Positions 22,601 to 34,031 of a stretch of DNA of 64,000 bases are shown here, piece after piece (positions within the stretch are counted from its first letter, which is position 1; each line of letters starts with the position of its first letter). Source of the DNA: Musa acuminata AAA Group (Eukaryota > Streptophyta > Magnoliopsida > Zingiberales > Musaceae); contig NC_088330.1 in NCBI RefSeq assembly GCF_036884655.1, positions 33,647,001 to 33,711,000 on the forward strand, read 5' to 3'. The notes beneath the pieces are model-generated. The model did no database searches. It saw nothing but the letters and a program-made list of their open reading frames with translations, and had not been told where the DNA came from. The translations under genes were made by a program, and so were the position numbers.

Positions 22601-24100
22601 ACAAAGGCATCATGTCGTGGAAAAGTTGATAATCTATTATAAATAATAATAATAATAATAATAATTTCAGTTTCCGAGGTAAGGCTAATTAATAAAGGAT
22701 TAATGTTCATATTCTTCCTCCTTTTAAGTATGTCCATAATTCCGTCTTTGATCACTCGAATCCCCATGAACGGATATTGGACCGCATTGGCACGAGCCAA
22801 ACCGGATCAGGCCGATTGGTTTATGCAATGAACCGATTCGATCACGAGTCGCTCGCTTATCGCGGAGCATATCGTATTTGTGATTCAATTGATTCGAGCT
22901 GCAGTAAGCCGGACCGGGCCGTCCGCGCCGGTCTGGTTCTGGTTCGTCCGGACCATGAGCGACGCCGGTGTCCAGGTACAGTGGCGGTCCGGCGTGAGCT
23001 CCCACCGTCATGGCGGTGGGTGTCCCGGGCGGATGGATCTCACGCCAAGGTTAAGGTTAGGCGGAGGCATCAGGCGTGGAGGATGATGCGACAGGAATGG
23101 ATAGCTCCAGCTCAACAGATCTGAAGATTCCACCCCCCGTCGAAATGGCCCCACCGTCGGTCGACGTCTCCCTTCCACTGACGCTGCATCCACCTGATAA
23201 TAAGCTCCTCCCACTCCTCCTCACCCCCGCTAACTACTGTAGTTCTGATACATCCTCCTCACCTTATTAACCTTACACTACTGATGATTGCATCACGCAT
23301 CACCTCTCGGTTATCATGATTGCGTTCGGCATCTCTGCAAACTTAGAAAGACCAGCAGTTTCTCAAAAGAAGAAGGTGAGCTTTCGAGATATGATGGATG
23401 TCTTACTGTATGCGTGTGTGGCTCACACATCTGAATAGATTCCCGACGTACGTGTTGTAGAGCATGCATGGGATGTAGCCCACATAAAATGCCTTCCCTT
23501 CATTAGCTTACACTGGCAAAAGACAAGCCACCTCTCCCATCATGTTCAATTATCATAGATATTAGAACTGTGGCCACTCCAAGCTTACACAGCCTCATTC
23601 CTGTCCTCACTTACCAAGTTCGCTGGTCATACTAATTAAAAGGTAGTCGAACTAAAGCAGAGGATGGTGTTGACCATGCTGATGTTGAAGAGACGAAAGT
23701 AAAACGCGTCTAGAGTTAATGTATAAAGAGAGATATATAGAGAGAGAGAGGATTGCAAGGGGAGGTAATGAATGGTAAGGGCAGAAGACAAGTGTTTAAG
23801 ATAAAGAAAATGGGGTACGAGGTCGGGCGTGGAAAGAGAAGGACGAAGGAGGAGGACCACCAACAACAAGTAAAATAGTGTGAATGAGAGGGAGGGGAAG
23901 GAAAAGGAAGAAGAAATAAGAAGAGTAGAACATAAGAGGAAGATGCGGTCCCAAGCTTTGTCTGGTCCCCATTCCAATGGGCGTTTTAATGGGAATTAGT
24001 TGGAAATGGAGGACCACATCCCCTTTGGGTCGGCGCCAGCCCTTGTTTCCGGAATATTTCTCAGGCGCATCTATTCCACCCTTACTCTTCTCTTCTCTCT
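19601..24100. other. intergenic DNA, mostly AT-rich, no supported gene
   Basis: From 19.6 to 22.7 kb the DNA is AT-rich and contains a pair of diverged direct repeats listed separately. A GC-richer island at 22.75-23.25 kb holds overlapping ORFs on both strands, up to 115 codons, with no recognised domain. A GA-rich tract occurs at 23.72-23.76 kb. The 23.6-24.1 kb stretch is purine-rich, so the minus-strand serine/leucine-rich ORFs there are not credible. The last kilobase probably contains the BELL gene promoter. Confidence 0.55.
20370..21280. repeat. pair of diverged direct repeats
   Basis: Two similar tracts lie about 450-515 bp apart. The shared phrases include AAATAACATA followed by AACATAAAATTTAA near 20.42 kb (versus GATGTAAGATTTAA near 20.95 kb), ATCAATTATAAGACC and TTGAATTATC near 20.49 kb (matching near 21.03 kb), and GATATATATGAGATATTTATA near 20.69 kb (matching near 21.14 kb). 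A phrase GCTCTAATACCACTTTGCTAGAGA sits between them at about 20.87 kb. These may be remains of a tandemly duplicated or LTR-derived element. Confidence 0.6.
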
Positions 24101-24728
24101 CTCCATCTACCTCGGTGTCTGACACTAGCTTTGGTGTAGACTAGGGGATGGAAGAGTGGCAGCTCAGAGACAGACCTGCAAGTCTGTAAGACCCAATCAA
24201 AGCATCAGTTCTCATTCAGACGAGAGCAGCAGCCCAACAGAAGCCCATCTGAAAAGTTGTGGCCCCCTGCTGTGGGCGAGACTGGGAGACTGCAAGCGAG
24301 AAGGAAAGAAAGAAAGAGAGCTTCCCCCCACTTTGGAGAAGTCGGGATTCGTGCCAATCCGAGATCAGCCACTCTTTCTGGCCAGGAAAAGATGCAATAA
24401 TTGCAGCCGGTGTTGGGCGTTGCTGCTCTTAAGTCCACATACGCATACGGCAAGCTGAGACAGATAGAAGAGAGAGAGATAAGGTGGGGGAGCTGAGAGA
24501 GCATGGCCATGCGGCGGCTGGTAGGGTGTTGAAGGAGAGCAAGGACGGGGACCCTTTATACTTATGCTCTCTGCTTGAGAAGCTGTGATATATGATGGCT
24601 TCTTTCTAGTTGTTTCTCTTTCTCTTTGATCTCTTCCCCTTCTTATTCTCTTCTAAAGACGAGTCTACGGAAGGGGAAGATTTGATGCGGAGAGGATTTG
24701 CTTTCTTCGGGCTTTGGAAGCGCTCCTG

Positions 24729-24899
24729 ATGCTAATATATAAATATACTCTAAAGGTTTTGACTTGCTTTGGATATCTGAGTACCGCTTCATCCTTCGGC
24801 TCTCTCTGCGCCTCCATCTCCGATCCTGGTTTCTCACCGTGTGATGTCATCATGCTCGTCGGAAAAGCCCTCCTCTTCCGTGTCTCTTGGATAACATAA
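24729..24899 (+). other. upstream ORF in the BELL gene leader (56 codons)
   Basis: An ATG at 24729 opens a 56-codon frame (starting MLIYKYTLKV) that ends 25 bp before the donor of the proposed leader intron. If the transcript starts upstream of 24.7 kb this would be a translated uORF and could repress the main frame. No transcript start is known. Confidence 0.4.
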
Positions 24900-24924
24900 G
24901 CGTGACTTGTGCTCTATACGATCG

Positions 24925-25042
24925 GTAAGCGCTGCTCTACTGCAAATATTCGCAGATCAGTATGTTCTTTCTTGTTGTTCTCCTTGATCTCGATCGGCAT
25001 AGCTATGGTGTAAAGATAAAAGAGCTTTGACTTTCACTGCAG
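24925..25042 (+). other. probable 5' UTR intron of the BELL gene
   Basis: A good donor (CG then GTAAGC) at 24925 and a pyrimidine-rich acceptor (TTTCACTGCAG) ending at 25042 bracket 118 bp, 74 bp before the start codon. Introns in long leaders are common in BELL genes. Confidence 0.55.
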
Positions 25043-25116
25043 GATCCATTTCTTGACATACGCATAGGTCATCTAAGAAGCAGATTAGGTCAAGTTCTCT
25101 TCTGGGGCGGTAGAGG

Positions 25117-28047
25117 ATGGGTGAGTCGCAGCATCACCAGCAAGCCTTGGGTTACACCAATTTTTCCCCCACGGCCGACCCAGTACTGATGCACAGCTTT
25201 CAACCAAGCCAGGAGCTCTACAGCTTACAGGCGGGGATGGAGATGCTCGGAGTACCCTCCAAGCCCCAGCAGAACACCGACGCCTGGAGAGCCTTCTTCC
25301 CCGTGGCCGGCAGTTCGTCCAACGCAGCTTCCAGCTTCCCGCAAACGCTGAATGAGAATCTCATGGTTACACCCGAGAGGGTGGGCGTGAGTCAATGGCA
25401 TCCTCGGAATCGGATGCTGGTGGACGAATCCTCGGCAAGGTTTCTATTCCCATCATGCCAAGGGAATGGGCAGTCCAGTAGCGGATTGTCCTTGTCCTTA
25501 AACCATGCTGAAACTTCCAACTCCGGCTACGATCAGCCACCCTTCGATCACCATGGTTTAACCAGTTCTCGAGACACTCAGTTGCTTCAGAAACCTGCAG
25601 ATCATCATCTCCAAGATGGCAGGTTCTTTCAGTCGTCGACTTCGCAGTCAGCTCTGATCAATCCCTACCAGCAATCGCAGCAACCGCTGAAGAGCACCAA
25701 GTACTTGATCCCAGCAAGAGAGCTGCTAAACGAGTTCTGCAGTCTGGAAACTGCAGTCATCGGTTCATCAAAGGACAAGGCCAGCAAAACTAAGCCGTGG
25801 GAGGAAGGAGGCACTTCTTCTTCCTCCATCTCATTCAACCAGTCTCTCTACTCTTTAGACATTCATGAGCTCCAGGGAAGGAAGGCCAAGTTGCTGTCCA
25901 TGCTAGAAGAGGTCAGTAATTTTTCTCTAGTTTGTCATCATCGATCAAGCATTCATGATTGGAGTTCCAACATATGAGCAAGATTGATTTGCCCCACGTT
26001 TTGCTGTCTTACACCATACAAGAGGGACTGATTGATTGGTAGATAAGACTGTGCATGAGAGAAAGCCATGTCCCTGTAAGTGTAAAGGAGGAGGAGGAGG
26101 AGGAGGAGTGGGGGAATGACTGCCACTTGATCTGGGGGATCCAATTGATTGGTTTGGCAGGCAACTTGTTGAATCTGGATTCAATTATGCGGGACTGCGC
26201 AACTACCATTAAAGCGGTGCTGCGCCCCCGCAGGGACAGGTTGATATTTCCGGGAGTTCCATTTACTTTGGGATAACTCTATTCCTTTCCCTTAGGCATC
26301 TAGGCCTGCAGGTTCTCCATCCCTGTGTATTTAATGGAACCCACCATATCTCTCCTCTTGACCTTCGACTTGGGAGAAACCCCCTTTTCCATTTAGTTCC
26401 TTCCTCGACATATACTAATCATCACATGGTTCTTCGTATGCAGTACCTCACATTCTCACAAGTACCATGCCATTGTATCTATCCCGCAGCCTACACTGCC
26501 ACAGTTCAGAACATAATAGAAACGCATACATAACCACTGCGTTATTCCTTCCAACTTTTTAAGTGTTCTCTGATTCGTTCAGCGTGTGGTAATAATAGGT
26601 GGACAAGAGGTACCGAAGATACCGAGAGCAAATGAGAGCTGTGGTCTTATCGTTCGAGGCGGTGGCGGGAGAAGGAGCGGCGACGGTGTACTCAGCTCTG
26701 GCAGCTAAGGTGATGTCGAGGCACTTCAGGTGTCTGAGGGATGGAATCGTGGGACAGATCGATGCGATAAAGAAGGCGATGGGAGAGAAGGACGCAGTTG
26801 CACCGGGTACCTCGAGAGGCGAGACGCCGAGGCTCAAGCTCATCGACCAGTGCATTCGACAGCAGAGGGCGTTTCAGCAGGCCGGGATGATGGAGAGCCA
26901 CCCATGGCGGCCGCAGAGGGGCCTTCCTGAGCGCTCGGTGTCGATTCTGCGTGCCTGGCTCTTCGAGCACTTTCTTCATCCGTAACTCTCTCTTTCTCTC
27001 TCTCTCCCTCTCCCCTCTTCTGCGCTTCTCTTGAACACACTCAAATCACAAGTCAAAGAAACGTATGCATATATTGCACCCTAACGAGCAATGTCACATA
27101 CTATATATAATATCTCATTTGATTTGAACCTACACATCCCTTTTTTTGAATGGTAATGAAACCACCACCACAGGCATTGTCAGCGAGAAGGGGGAAAAAT
27201 AAAAGGATTTTTTGAGGGAAGGAAAAAAGAAAAAGGAAAAGAAGCAACATCTACCTGTGATTATAATCTGAGTCTTATACATGCAACATTGCTTGACTAC
27301 AGGTACCCTAGTGATGTTGATAAGCATATATTAGCCCGGCAAACTGGACTCTCCAGGAGTCAGGCATGCAAACCCTAACATCCTTTTCAGAATGATATAT
27401 GTATGTGCAACTCCTCGATTCTTTTCTGTGGCGATGATCAACATGTTGCTTTTGGTTTCTACCAACAGGTGTCCAATTGGTTCATAAACGCTAGGGTGAG
27501 GTTGTGGAAGCCAATGGTGGAGGAGATGTACTTGGAAGAGACGAAGGAGCAGGAGAACCAGACATCGCAAGAAGACAACTACAACAGCAGTGACAATGTT
27601 AATCGTAATCTTATCTATAACTCTTGCCAGGTGGATAATGTGGAAGACCGGAAGCCAGCACCGGGGCAGCTCCTTACAGAACCCGACTCGCTCTCCTGGG
27701 TCATCAGCAACTCCGACGGGAGAGAGCGTGCCGGAAGCAAGAGTTCTCAGAATCCAAACGCCAGCGACAACTTTGGTGTGGTAGATCTGGACTTCACCTC
27801 CTACAACCAGTGCAGCCACCCGAGCTTCGGCAGCGGCGTGTCCCTAACGCTTGGCCTGCAGCAACACAACGGCGGAGGCATGGGCCTGTCGTTCTCGCCG
27901 CCGGCGCCTCAGCCGTCTCTCCTCTTCTCCAGAGAACAGATGGAGGAGTGCCACCCGAGCCAGCTCCCTATCGTGGATGCCGACGCGCAGAACAGTGCCT
28001 ACAGGAACCTGGTGGGAGCTCAGTTGCTGCGGCACTTCGCGGGGTAG
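25117..28047 (+). CDS. BEL1-like TALE homeodomain protein (4 coding exons, 605 aa)
   Basis: Exons are 25117-25911, 26599-26981, 27303-27363 and 27469-28047. The 61-bp third exon is characteristic of BELL genes. The protein shows an N-terminal SGLSLSLN (residues 122-129, ZIBEL-like), the SKY region [16 protein letters not shown] (about 193-210) and the BELL domain (about 246-330, beginning [20 protein letters not shown]). The homeodomain (about 368-430) has the TALE Pro-Tyr-Pro insertion and [15 protein letters not shown], and a C-terminal [13 protein letters not shown] lies near residue 537. BELL proteins heterodimerise with KNOX proteins through SKY/BELL, enter the nucleus and bind DNA. Intron 3 has the unusual donor CAG|GC; no in-frame GT lies nearby. 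The paralogue identity (for example BLH6/7 versus others) cannot be fixed by eye, so no symbol is given. A KNAT7-like partner gene lies 12 kb upstream. Confidence 0.94.
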
Positions 28048-31000
28048 AATGGTTCTTCGTGGAGGTCAAGGATGAGGATCCGACATGGAAACGGTAGATA
28101 CGTAGTACAACCGTAGGTCGTCTTGTGCTGTTAATTCTTGCGTCCTTGGTGAATGGCGAGGATATCTGAAGGGTGCGTGCATGGATTGGGGTGGATATAT
28201 AAGCTGTCAATTTTCTGGAGGGCTGCAGGAATGTTAATTTACTGTACGATGTTGCCATTTGATACAGATTTAAACTAGCTAGGAGTTTTATTTCATCAAA
28301 TGGTCCTCTATATTTCTAATATACATATATATATATATATATTATTTATCTTCACTTTTTATTTTATTGCAATACACGATCAAGTTGATAGATTTACCCT
28401 TGGATTTTAGTTTATTTTATTAGACAAATGAGAATCTAGCAAGAAATGGGTTTCCTGGAAAATACTAAGATTAGTCTTACCTAAAAATATATCTAGATGA
28501 GGTAGATTATGTTTGTTGTTTATGGTATCTTATGATGTGCATTTGTGCTATAGAATAAGTTGATAGGAACTACTGTGTAATGGAAGATTAAATGGAACCG
28601 ACAAGATTATTCTTTTCTTATAGTAGTTGTTTGATCCTTAGTATCACATAAGAGATGAGATATCATGTCATAATCATCTTCGGCACCATTTTTCTTTTTT
28701 GCACTTATTGGACTGTCCAGCCTATGTTAAACATGTTAGTTCTAAGATAATTGGATAGGTCTTGGACCTATATACGTTACCTACAACTCTTCAGCCTCCC
28801 TCAAAGGAAGACAAAGAATTGGAGAGGGAGTCACATATTACATCAAGAATATATTAACTTATTATTTATAATTACATGTTATTATTTGGTTCAAAGTTTG
28901 GTAATTCCTAAAGAAACCTCTAAGTTTTCTTTTTTTTAATCAAATGTATATTTTTTTTACTTTATTCTAGTAAATTACTTTTATTCTCTAAAAGATTATA
29001 TTATCCTTTGTCGATTGTCTCATCATGATTATCTTTTTTATATTTTAAAAATTACCTTCATAATAAATATGATCATTATGTCGACATATGTTATATCATA
29101 GTGATGATCCCCATTATAATGGCCCTTGGAATCATCGAGATCTCTCTACCCCAACTTTCTCAACTTGTTCTCGTTTGTTTGTGTCTCCATCCAAGTTGAT
29201 GAGAATTTTCTCTTTTGAAGAATAATAAATAATGTATAGAAGTAAATAAAAAGAAGATGCTTTATAGAAATAAAAAAAAAACTTAGGATTTTTATTTTGA
29301 GAATTTGCCCTTCAAAATCTCACGCTTTAGCTTAGAAAATGATGCACATTAATAATTCATAAAATGATAAAGTTACAACTTCTAATTTCACAAGGAATCT
29401 CAGTTAAACTATGAAAACAACCATACAAAAGATAAAAATGAAGTTTAAATTAATATTTTATAAAAAAATATATAAATATTTTATATATTCTGTCTTGATG
29501 TATCAAATGAATCCCAAAAATAGTACGGTTACATACATTGGTAGAGATGCAATATTCCACATTGTAAGGATAAGTACGAAGACTGCTGTAGTTGGGATAA
29601 GAATAGTTGCAATGCAACTGGTGATTCCTGTGTTAATGTCATTCATCTCTTCATGATATCTTCATTCGTAAGTTTTTATAGGTTTTCCTATATAAAATTC
29701 TAAACAAAATTTTCAGATTTTATAATTAGACTAATTAAAAAATTCAAGACCAAACCCATCAACTCGACTATTATAATTTACAGTCGAAAAATATTATCTT
29801 CTTCACAAATGAGATATTGAATTATAGATTATCACCTTTGAGACTCTAATATCATACAAAAAAAAAAGGGGAGAAATCATATGTAAACAAAACTCTTTCT
29901 CAAATAATATTAACAAGGTACTATTATTAATCCAAGATCAAATTAAAAAAAAGAGGAAACTAAGATGAAAAAAGAAATTATAATAGATTTTTTAAAAAGA
30001 AAAACACTGACTTTAACCCTATAAACTTAAACACTTAGATGGATCTACATATATAAATATTATTTATTTATAAATATAGAATAATAATTTAAATTAAGAG
30101 ATCCTTATCAAATAAATTGTATCTAATTAAATTATTTAAAAATAAAAAATTAAAATTTTAAAAATTAATAACTTAAATCTTAGAAACACGAACTTATATT
30201 ATTTCAACAAAGATAACTACTAAGGTACAATGAAAGATTCAACCTCGTAGAGTTCAATCCGATTCTTAATCGATGAATAATATGAGTTAGACGCTTCTTT
30301 TGTAACTCTCGGAATTTTTTCATACTAATTCTGTTTCATGCCTAATTTCATATGGAATCTAAAAGTGACTCTATTTTATTATATTTTATTTATATCTTAA
30401 TTTCATTCATTTAATATCCCTGCTGTCATGGACATAACATAGACTTGCTTTGATTTAATGGATGGCAGTGAGGGAGAGAGACATTGCAAAGAGAGGACAG
30501 ATTGAACTCCAACTTTGTTTGGTGTTAGGGGAGCAATGAGATGTAATTTGGGATCAGAGTTTGAAAAGAGAGAATAAATGAAGATTGCAGGGTGAGGAGA
30601 GAGATGTGAAAGCTGATAACAGTACTAATTACTGTGCTTTCCATCATGATTGGTTGAAGCACATGCCCTCCTAAATAAGCCTGGAAGAGAAATGAACCTT
30701 ACAGCGATGGTTTCCTTTTGCTACTCTCTCTCCCGTCACAAGTTCTACTGCCTCAAGCTGTGATGCAGCGAACCATTCTAAACATCTATGTAAAAAGTGT
30801 TGGATTTGATAAGTATTTTAGGATTTAGGAGTAAATATCTTAGAAAAATAAGAAAAATCTAATTTATATCTTCTGTAAAAGTTTTATATGCTTTTAAATT
30901 TTGATGAGGTGTTTATGGATTTTTAAAGATGGTGAAACTCTCTAAGATATCTAGAGAGGATAAGACTCTAAAATGGGAAAAAAAACTATAAATTCTTTCG

Positions 31001-31992
31001 GATTATATAAAAGAGTATATAAGAATTTAGGACATAAGCATGAAATTATCGAACGGTATTAATCTTATAATATGTTCTTTAATTGTTAATCTTATAATAT
31101 GTTTTTGTTTTTTTTTCATTTCGAGATCTCTCCTTCAAATAAAAACATGGAAATCCAATCCAAAAGTGTTTTTTTTCTCTCTCCATACGTTAACGAAGGC
31201 AGGGGCGGCCTCTGCTCGCTGCATTGACACGAGAGCAAAAGGCAACAGCAAAGTATGCAAAGATTGCAAGAGATGCGGCAGGGAACAATGGCTCCAATCA
31301 TCATTTGCAGCACCACCTTGAGACCAATCTTGCTGGGTCAATGGCGAAAATAGGGGCACCAACGACCATTTTGAGCTCCTTCAAGCATTCTCTGACCATC
31401 ACCTGGCCGTTGACGGTTGCACGGTGATGCCTTCATATACGAGTGGCAAAAGCAGAGGATGAAGTAAATGAACCGATGGAAGCAAACCATAATTGCCGCC
31501 GGTGAACATCTTGATGCTGCTCAAGTCTTTCTTCTTCTTTATTTACCATAGCAAAGCTTCGTACGCAGAGGAGAGGACAAACGCATGCACTACTTGTGAC
31601 ATACCAATCGATTCAAAGAGAGGCTATCCGAGGGTAAAGGCTACCCTGCACATGGCTAGGTAGCATTCATCCAAAGTTCGTATCACAAACAGGAGACAAA
31701 CACTGCATGGGTAGATTTGCTGTGATTTAGGAGGATCCTCTAACCAGAATATGGAGTTCTTCTTGTCGATGCTCGCAAAGATGAGCATCCGATGTATGTG
31801 TTACTTGGTTCTGATTGAAGAAGAAAACGAAACGGGAGGTTGCTATCCAAACTGCACTCACTTCCTATACTGCACAACGCAATGCCAGAGATGGACTTGG
31901 CTTAGACAGGAAGGATGGGCAATCACATCCGCCAATGGTTGACATCAGATTGAAATGGCAGTAGCCAATGCGCGAATTTGTTGTGCTCCTGA
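28048..31992. other. intergenic DNA between convergent genes, no supported gene
   Basis: The BELL 3' UTR should occupy the first ~300 bp. An (AT)n microsatellite lies at 28321-28342. The rest is AT-rich to about 31.0 kb. From 31.2 to 31.9 kb composition is more balanced and should include the 3' UTR of the minus-strand BTB gene; its short ORFs match nothing I know. Confidence 0.55.
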
Positions 31993-34031
31993 TCAGCAAG
32001 AATTCTCGCAGGCAGCGGCGGCGGCCGTGATCCTGAGCACCGGCGGCTGTTGATCGGGCTCCCCGTTCCTCCGCCAGAAGGCCCGCCGCCACCACACCTC
32101 GAAGCCCCTCTGGATGTTGGGGCAGTCGTCGCCGGCGTTGAGGAACCGGTCGAACCAAGCGAGCAGGATCTCCTGCTGCGTGGCCAGCGGCAGCGTGAGA
32201 ATGGTGTTGGCGAGGCCGTCCTCGATCAGGTGGCGGTCGAGGCCCTTGCATGCCCTCCGCATCCACCCGAAGTCCTCGTAGAATGGCTCCAGCCAGGTTC
32301 GCAGCAGCAGGCATCGCGCCTCCTTGGACACCAGAATCTGACCCTTCCCAACCGCGACGAACAGCCGTGCCGTCACCCGGCTCACCTCGTACCGGTGAAT
32401 GGCCGGCACCCTGGGGTGCATCTCCGAGAGCTCCGCCTGGCACGCCCACGTCCGCAGGAAATCGTCGGCGATCTGCCGGTCGATGAGGATGTCGAGGATC
32501 CAGTGGAGGTTGTCCGCCTGCCGCGCGATCTGAGCGGCCTCGATAAGGTCGGACGCGGCGGCGAGGGCGAAGTGGTGGCGGAGCGAGCGGAGGCAGCCAT
32601 CACAGGCGGAGTAGAGGGACTCCTTGCTGAGGTCTCCGCCCCTGTTGGCGCCCCCACCGCCGCCCATTCCGCCACACTGTGAGGCGGTGTTGTTCTCGCG
32701 GAGCATCTTGGAGACCAGGCCCTTCATCTCCCGTCTCGCCTTCTCGTCCTTGCCCTCTAACACCACCTGGATTAGCCGGACGAGGATTTCCTCGCCTCCA
32801 TTTCCGCCGTTGGGCTCCTCGGCGTCGCATGTCGCCATTTCAAGGGACACCCGCTTGAGCACCTCCTCTGCGCCCGAGCTATCCAGGTGGAGCTGAGATA
32901 GAAGCGAGGCCACCTTCTCCTCCTCGTCCTCCGCCCAGGGGGCGGCTTCCAAGTACTCGAGGCAAGATAGAACCCCCGCATCAAAAGCGATCGACGCTGA
33001 AACCTAAGGAAAATGGCTGAAACCGTGAAATGTAGGAAGCAGCAGCAGCGGCAAAAACAGAGAGGGAGGGTCAAAGGCGGCACCTTTAGAATGCCGAGGA
33101 CCTTGGAGACGTCCTCCCGCATAAGGCGCCGGCGCAGATCCTTGCAATACATCAGGCGGAGGGTCTCCACATAGACCTCGACGTCGTCGCAGTCAGAGAT
33201 CTCCACGATGTGCGGAAGGGAGCGCTGCTGCTTGGACCAACGGTCCGAGAGCTTGGCGGCAAAGAAGCGGCTGTGCGCGACAAGGATGTTGCGGTGGACG
33301 TTGAGGGAGACGGTGAGGCCGTCCTTGGAGCTGAGGGTGAGGCGGACGTCCCCGGACTCCGCGTCGTTGAGCTGGTTCCCGGGGCTGCAGCTACCGATGA
33401 TCTCAGCCACGCGCTCCTGGAGAAGGAGCTGGCGGTCCTGGGCTGAGGCGGCCGCTAAGGCAGCGCCGGCGCGGCCGGGGAGTGGCAGCTGAGGGGGGAC
33501 GGCGGGGCGGGGGTGGTAGTCCTGCTCGTTCGCCATCATGTCGAAGAGGGTTGGGCTGGAGCGGGTCTTGTCGAGGGGCGGCGGTGGCGGAGGGGACATG
33601 GGATTCAGAAGACCCGCGTTGAGGGCAGAGTTAAACTTGCTGTAGCTGGAGGGGTACGGGGGGTAGGGGGAGGAGAACGCAGCAGCAGCGGAAGCGGCGG
33701 GGGAGGCGGCAGGAGAGGCATCCATGGGCAAGGGCGAGGGGGAGGCAGACGGGGGAACCTCGGCGATCAGAACGGCCTCGGCCTGGTCCTGCGGGACCAC
33801 CGCGGGGACGCGGCGGGCGTGAGGCGGTGAGGCAGCGACTGAGGAGGAGGTGGCGCAGCACCAGGGCCCGTCGGAAGAGACGACGTGGGGGGGGAGAGTC
33901 TCCCGGCGCTTCCGGCGCTTGGCGTTCGTGTTCGATCTGCGGTTAGGCTGCTGCGGCCGTGGCTGTGTCCCTGGTTGTGGTGGTGGTTGTTGTTGGGTGT
34001 GGGTTTTGAGGCGGTGGGAGGAAGTAGCCAT
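31993..34031 (-). CDS. BTB/POZ domain protein, At1g63850-like (2 exons, 652 aa)
   Basis: On the minus strand, exon 1 is 34031-33084 and exon 2 is 33003-31993, separated by an 80-bp GT-AG intron that is itself open in one frame. The N-terminal ~225 residues are low in complexity (proline-, alanine- and serine-rich), with a basic NAKRRKRRE cluster at about 37-45 that could be a nuclear signal and a conserved-looking [13 protein letters not shown] block. The BTB fold starts near residue 227 ([12 protein letters not shown], then [21 protein letters not shown]) and runs across the splice into [17 protein letters not shown]. The remaining C-terminal region ([43 protein letters not shown]) is the plant-specific part of this family. 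Such proteins are thought to serve as CUL3 ubiquitin-ligase adaptors, but no substrate is evident. ATG 34031 is preferred over the in-frame ATG at 34112 because it begins the family-like region. Confidence 0.9.

Noticed and set aside
22777..23124. 115-codon ORF in a GC-rich island
   Set aside because: It overlaps opposing ORFs, lacks recognised motifs, and its length is expected by chance in GC-rich DNA.
33208..33830. Plus-strand ORFs inside the BTB gene
   Set aside because: They are shadow frames of the minus-strand exon 1, which has clear BTB homology.
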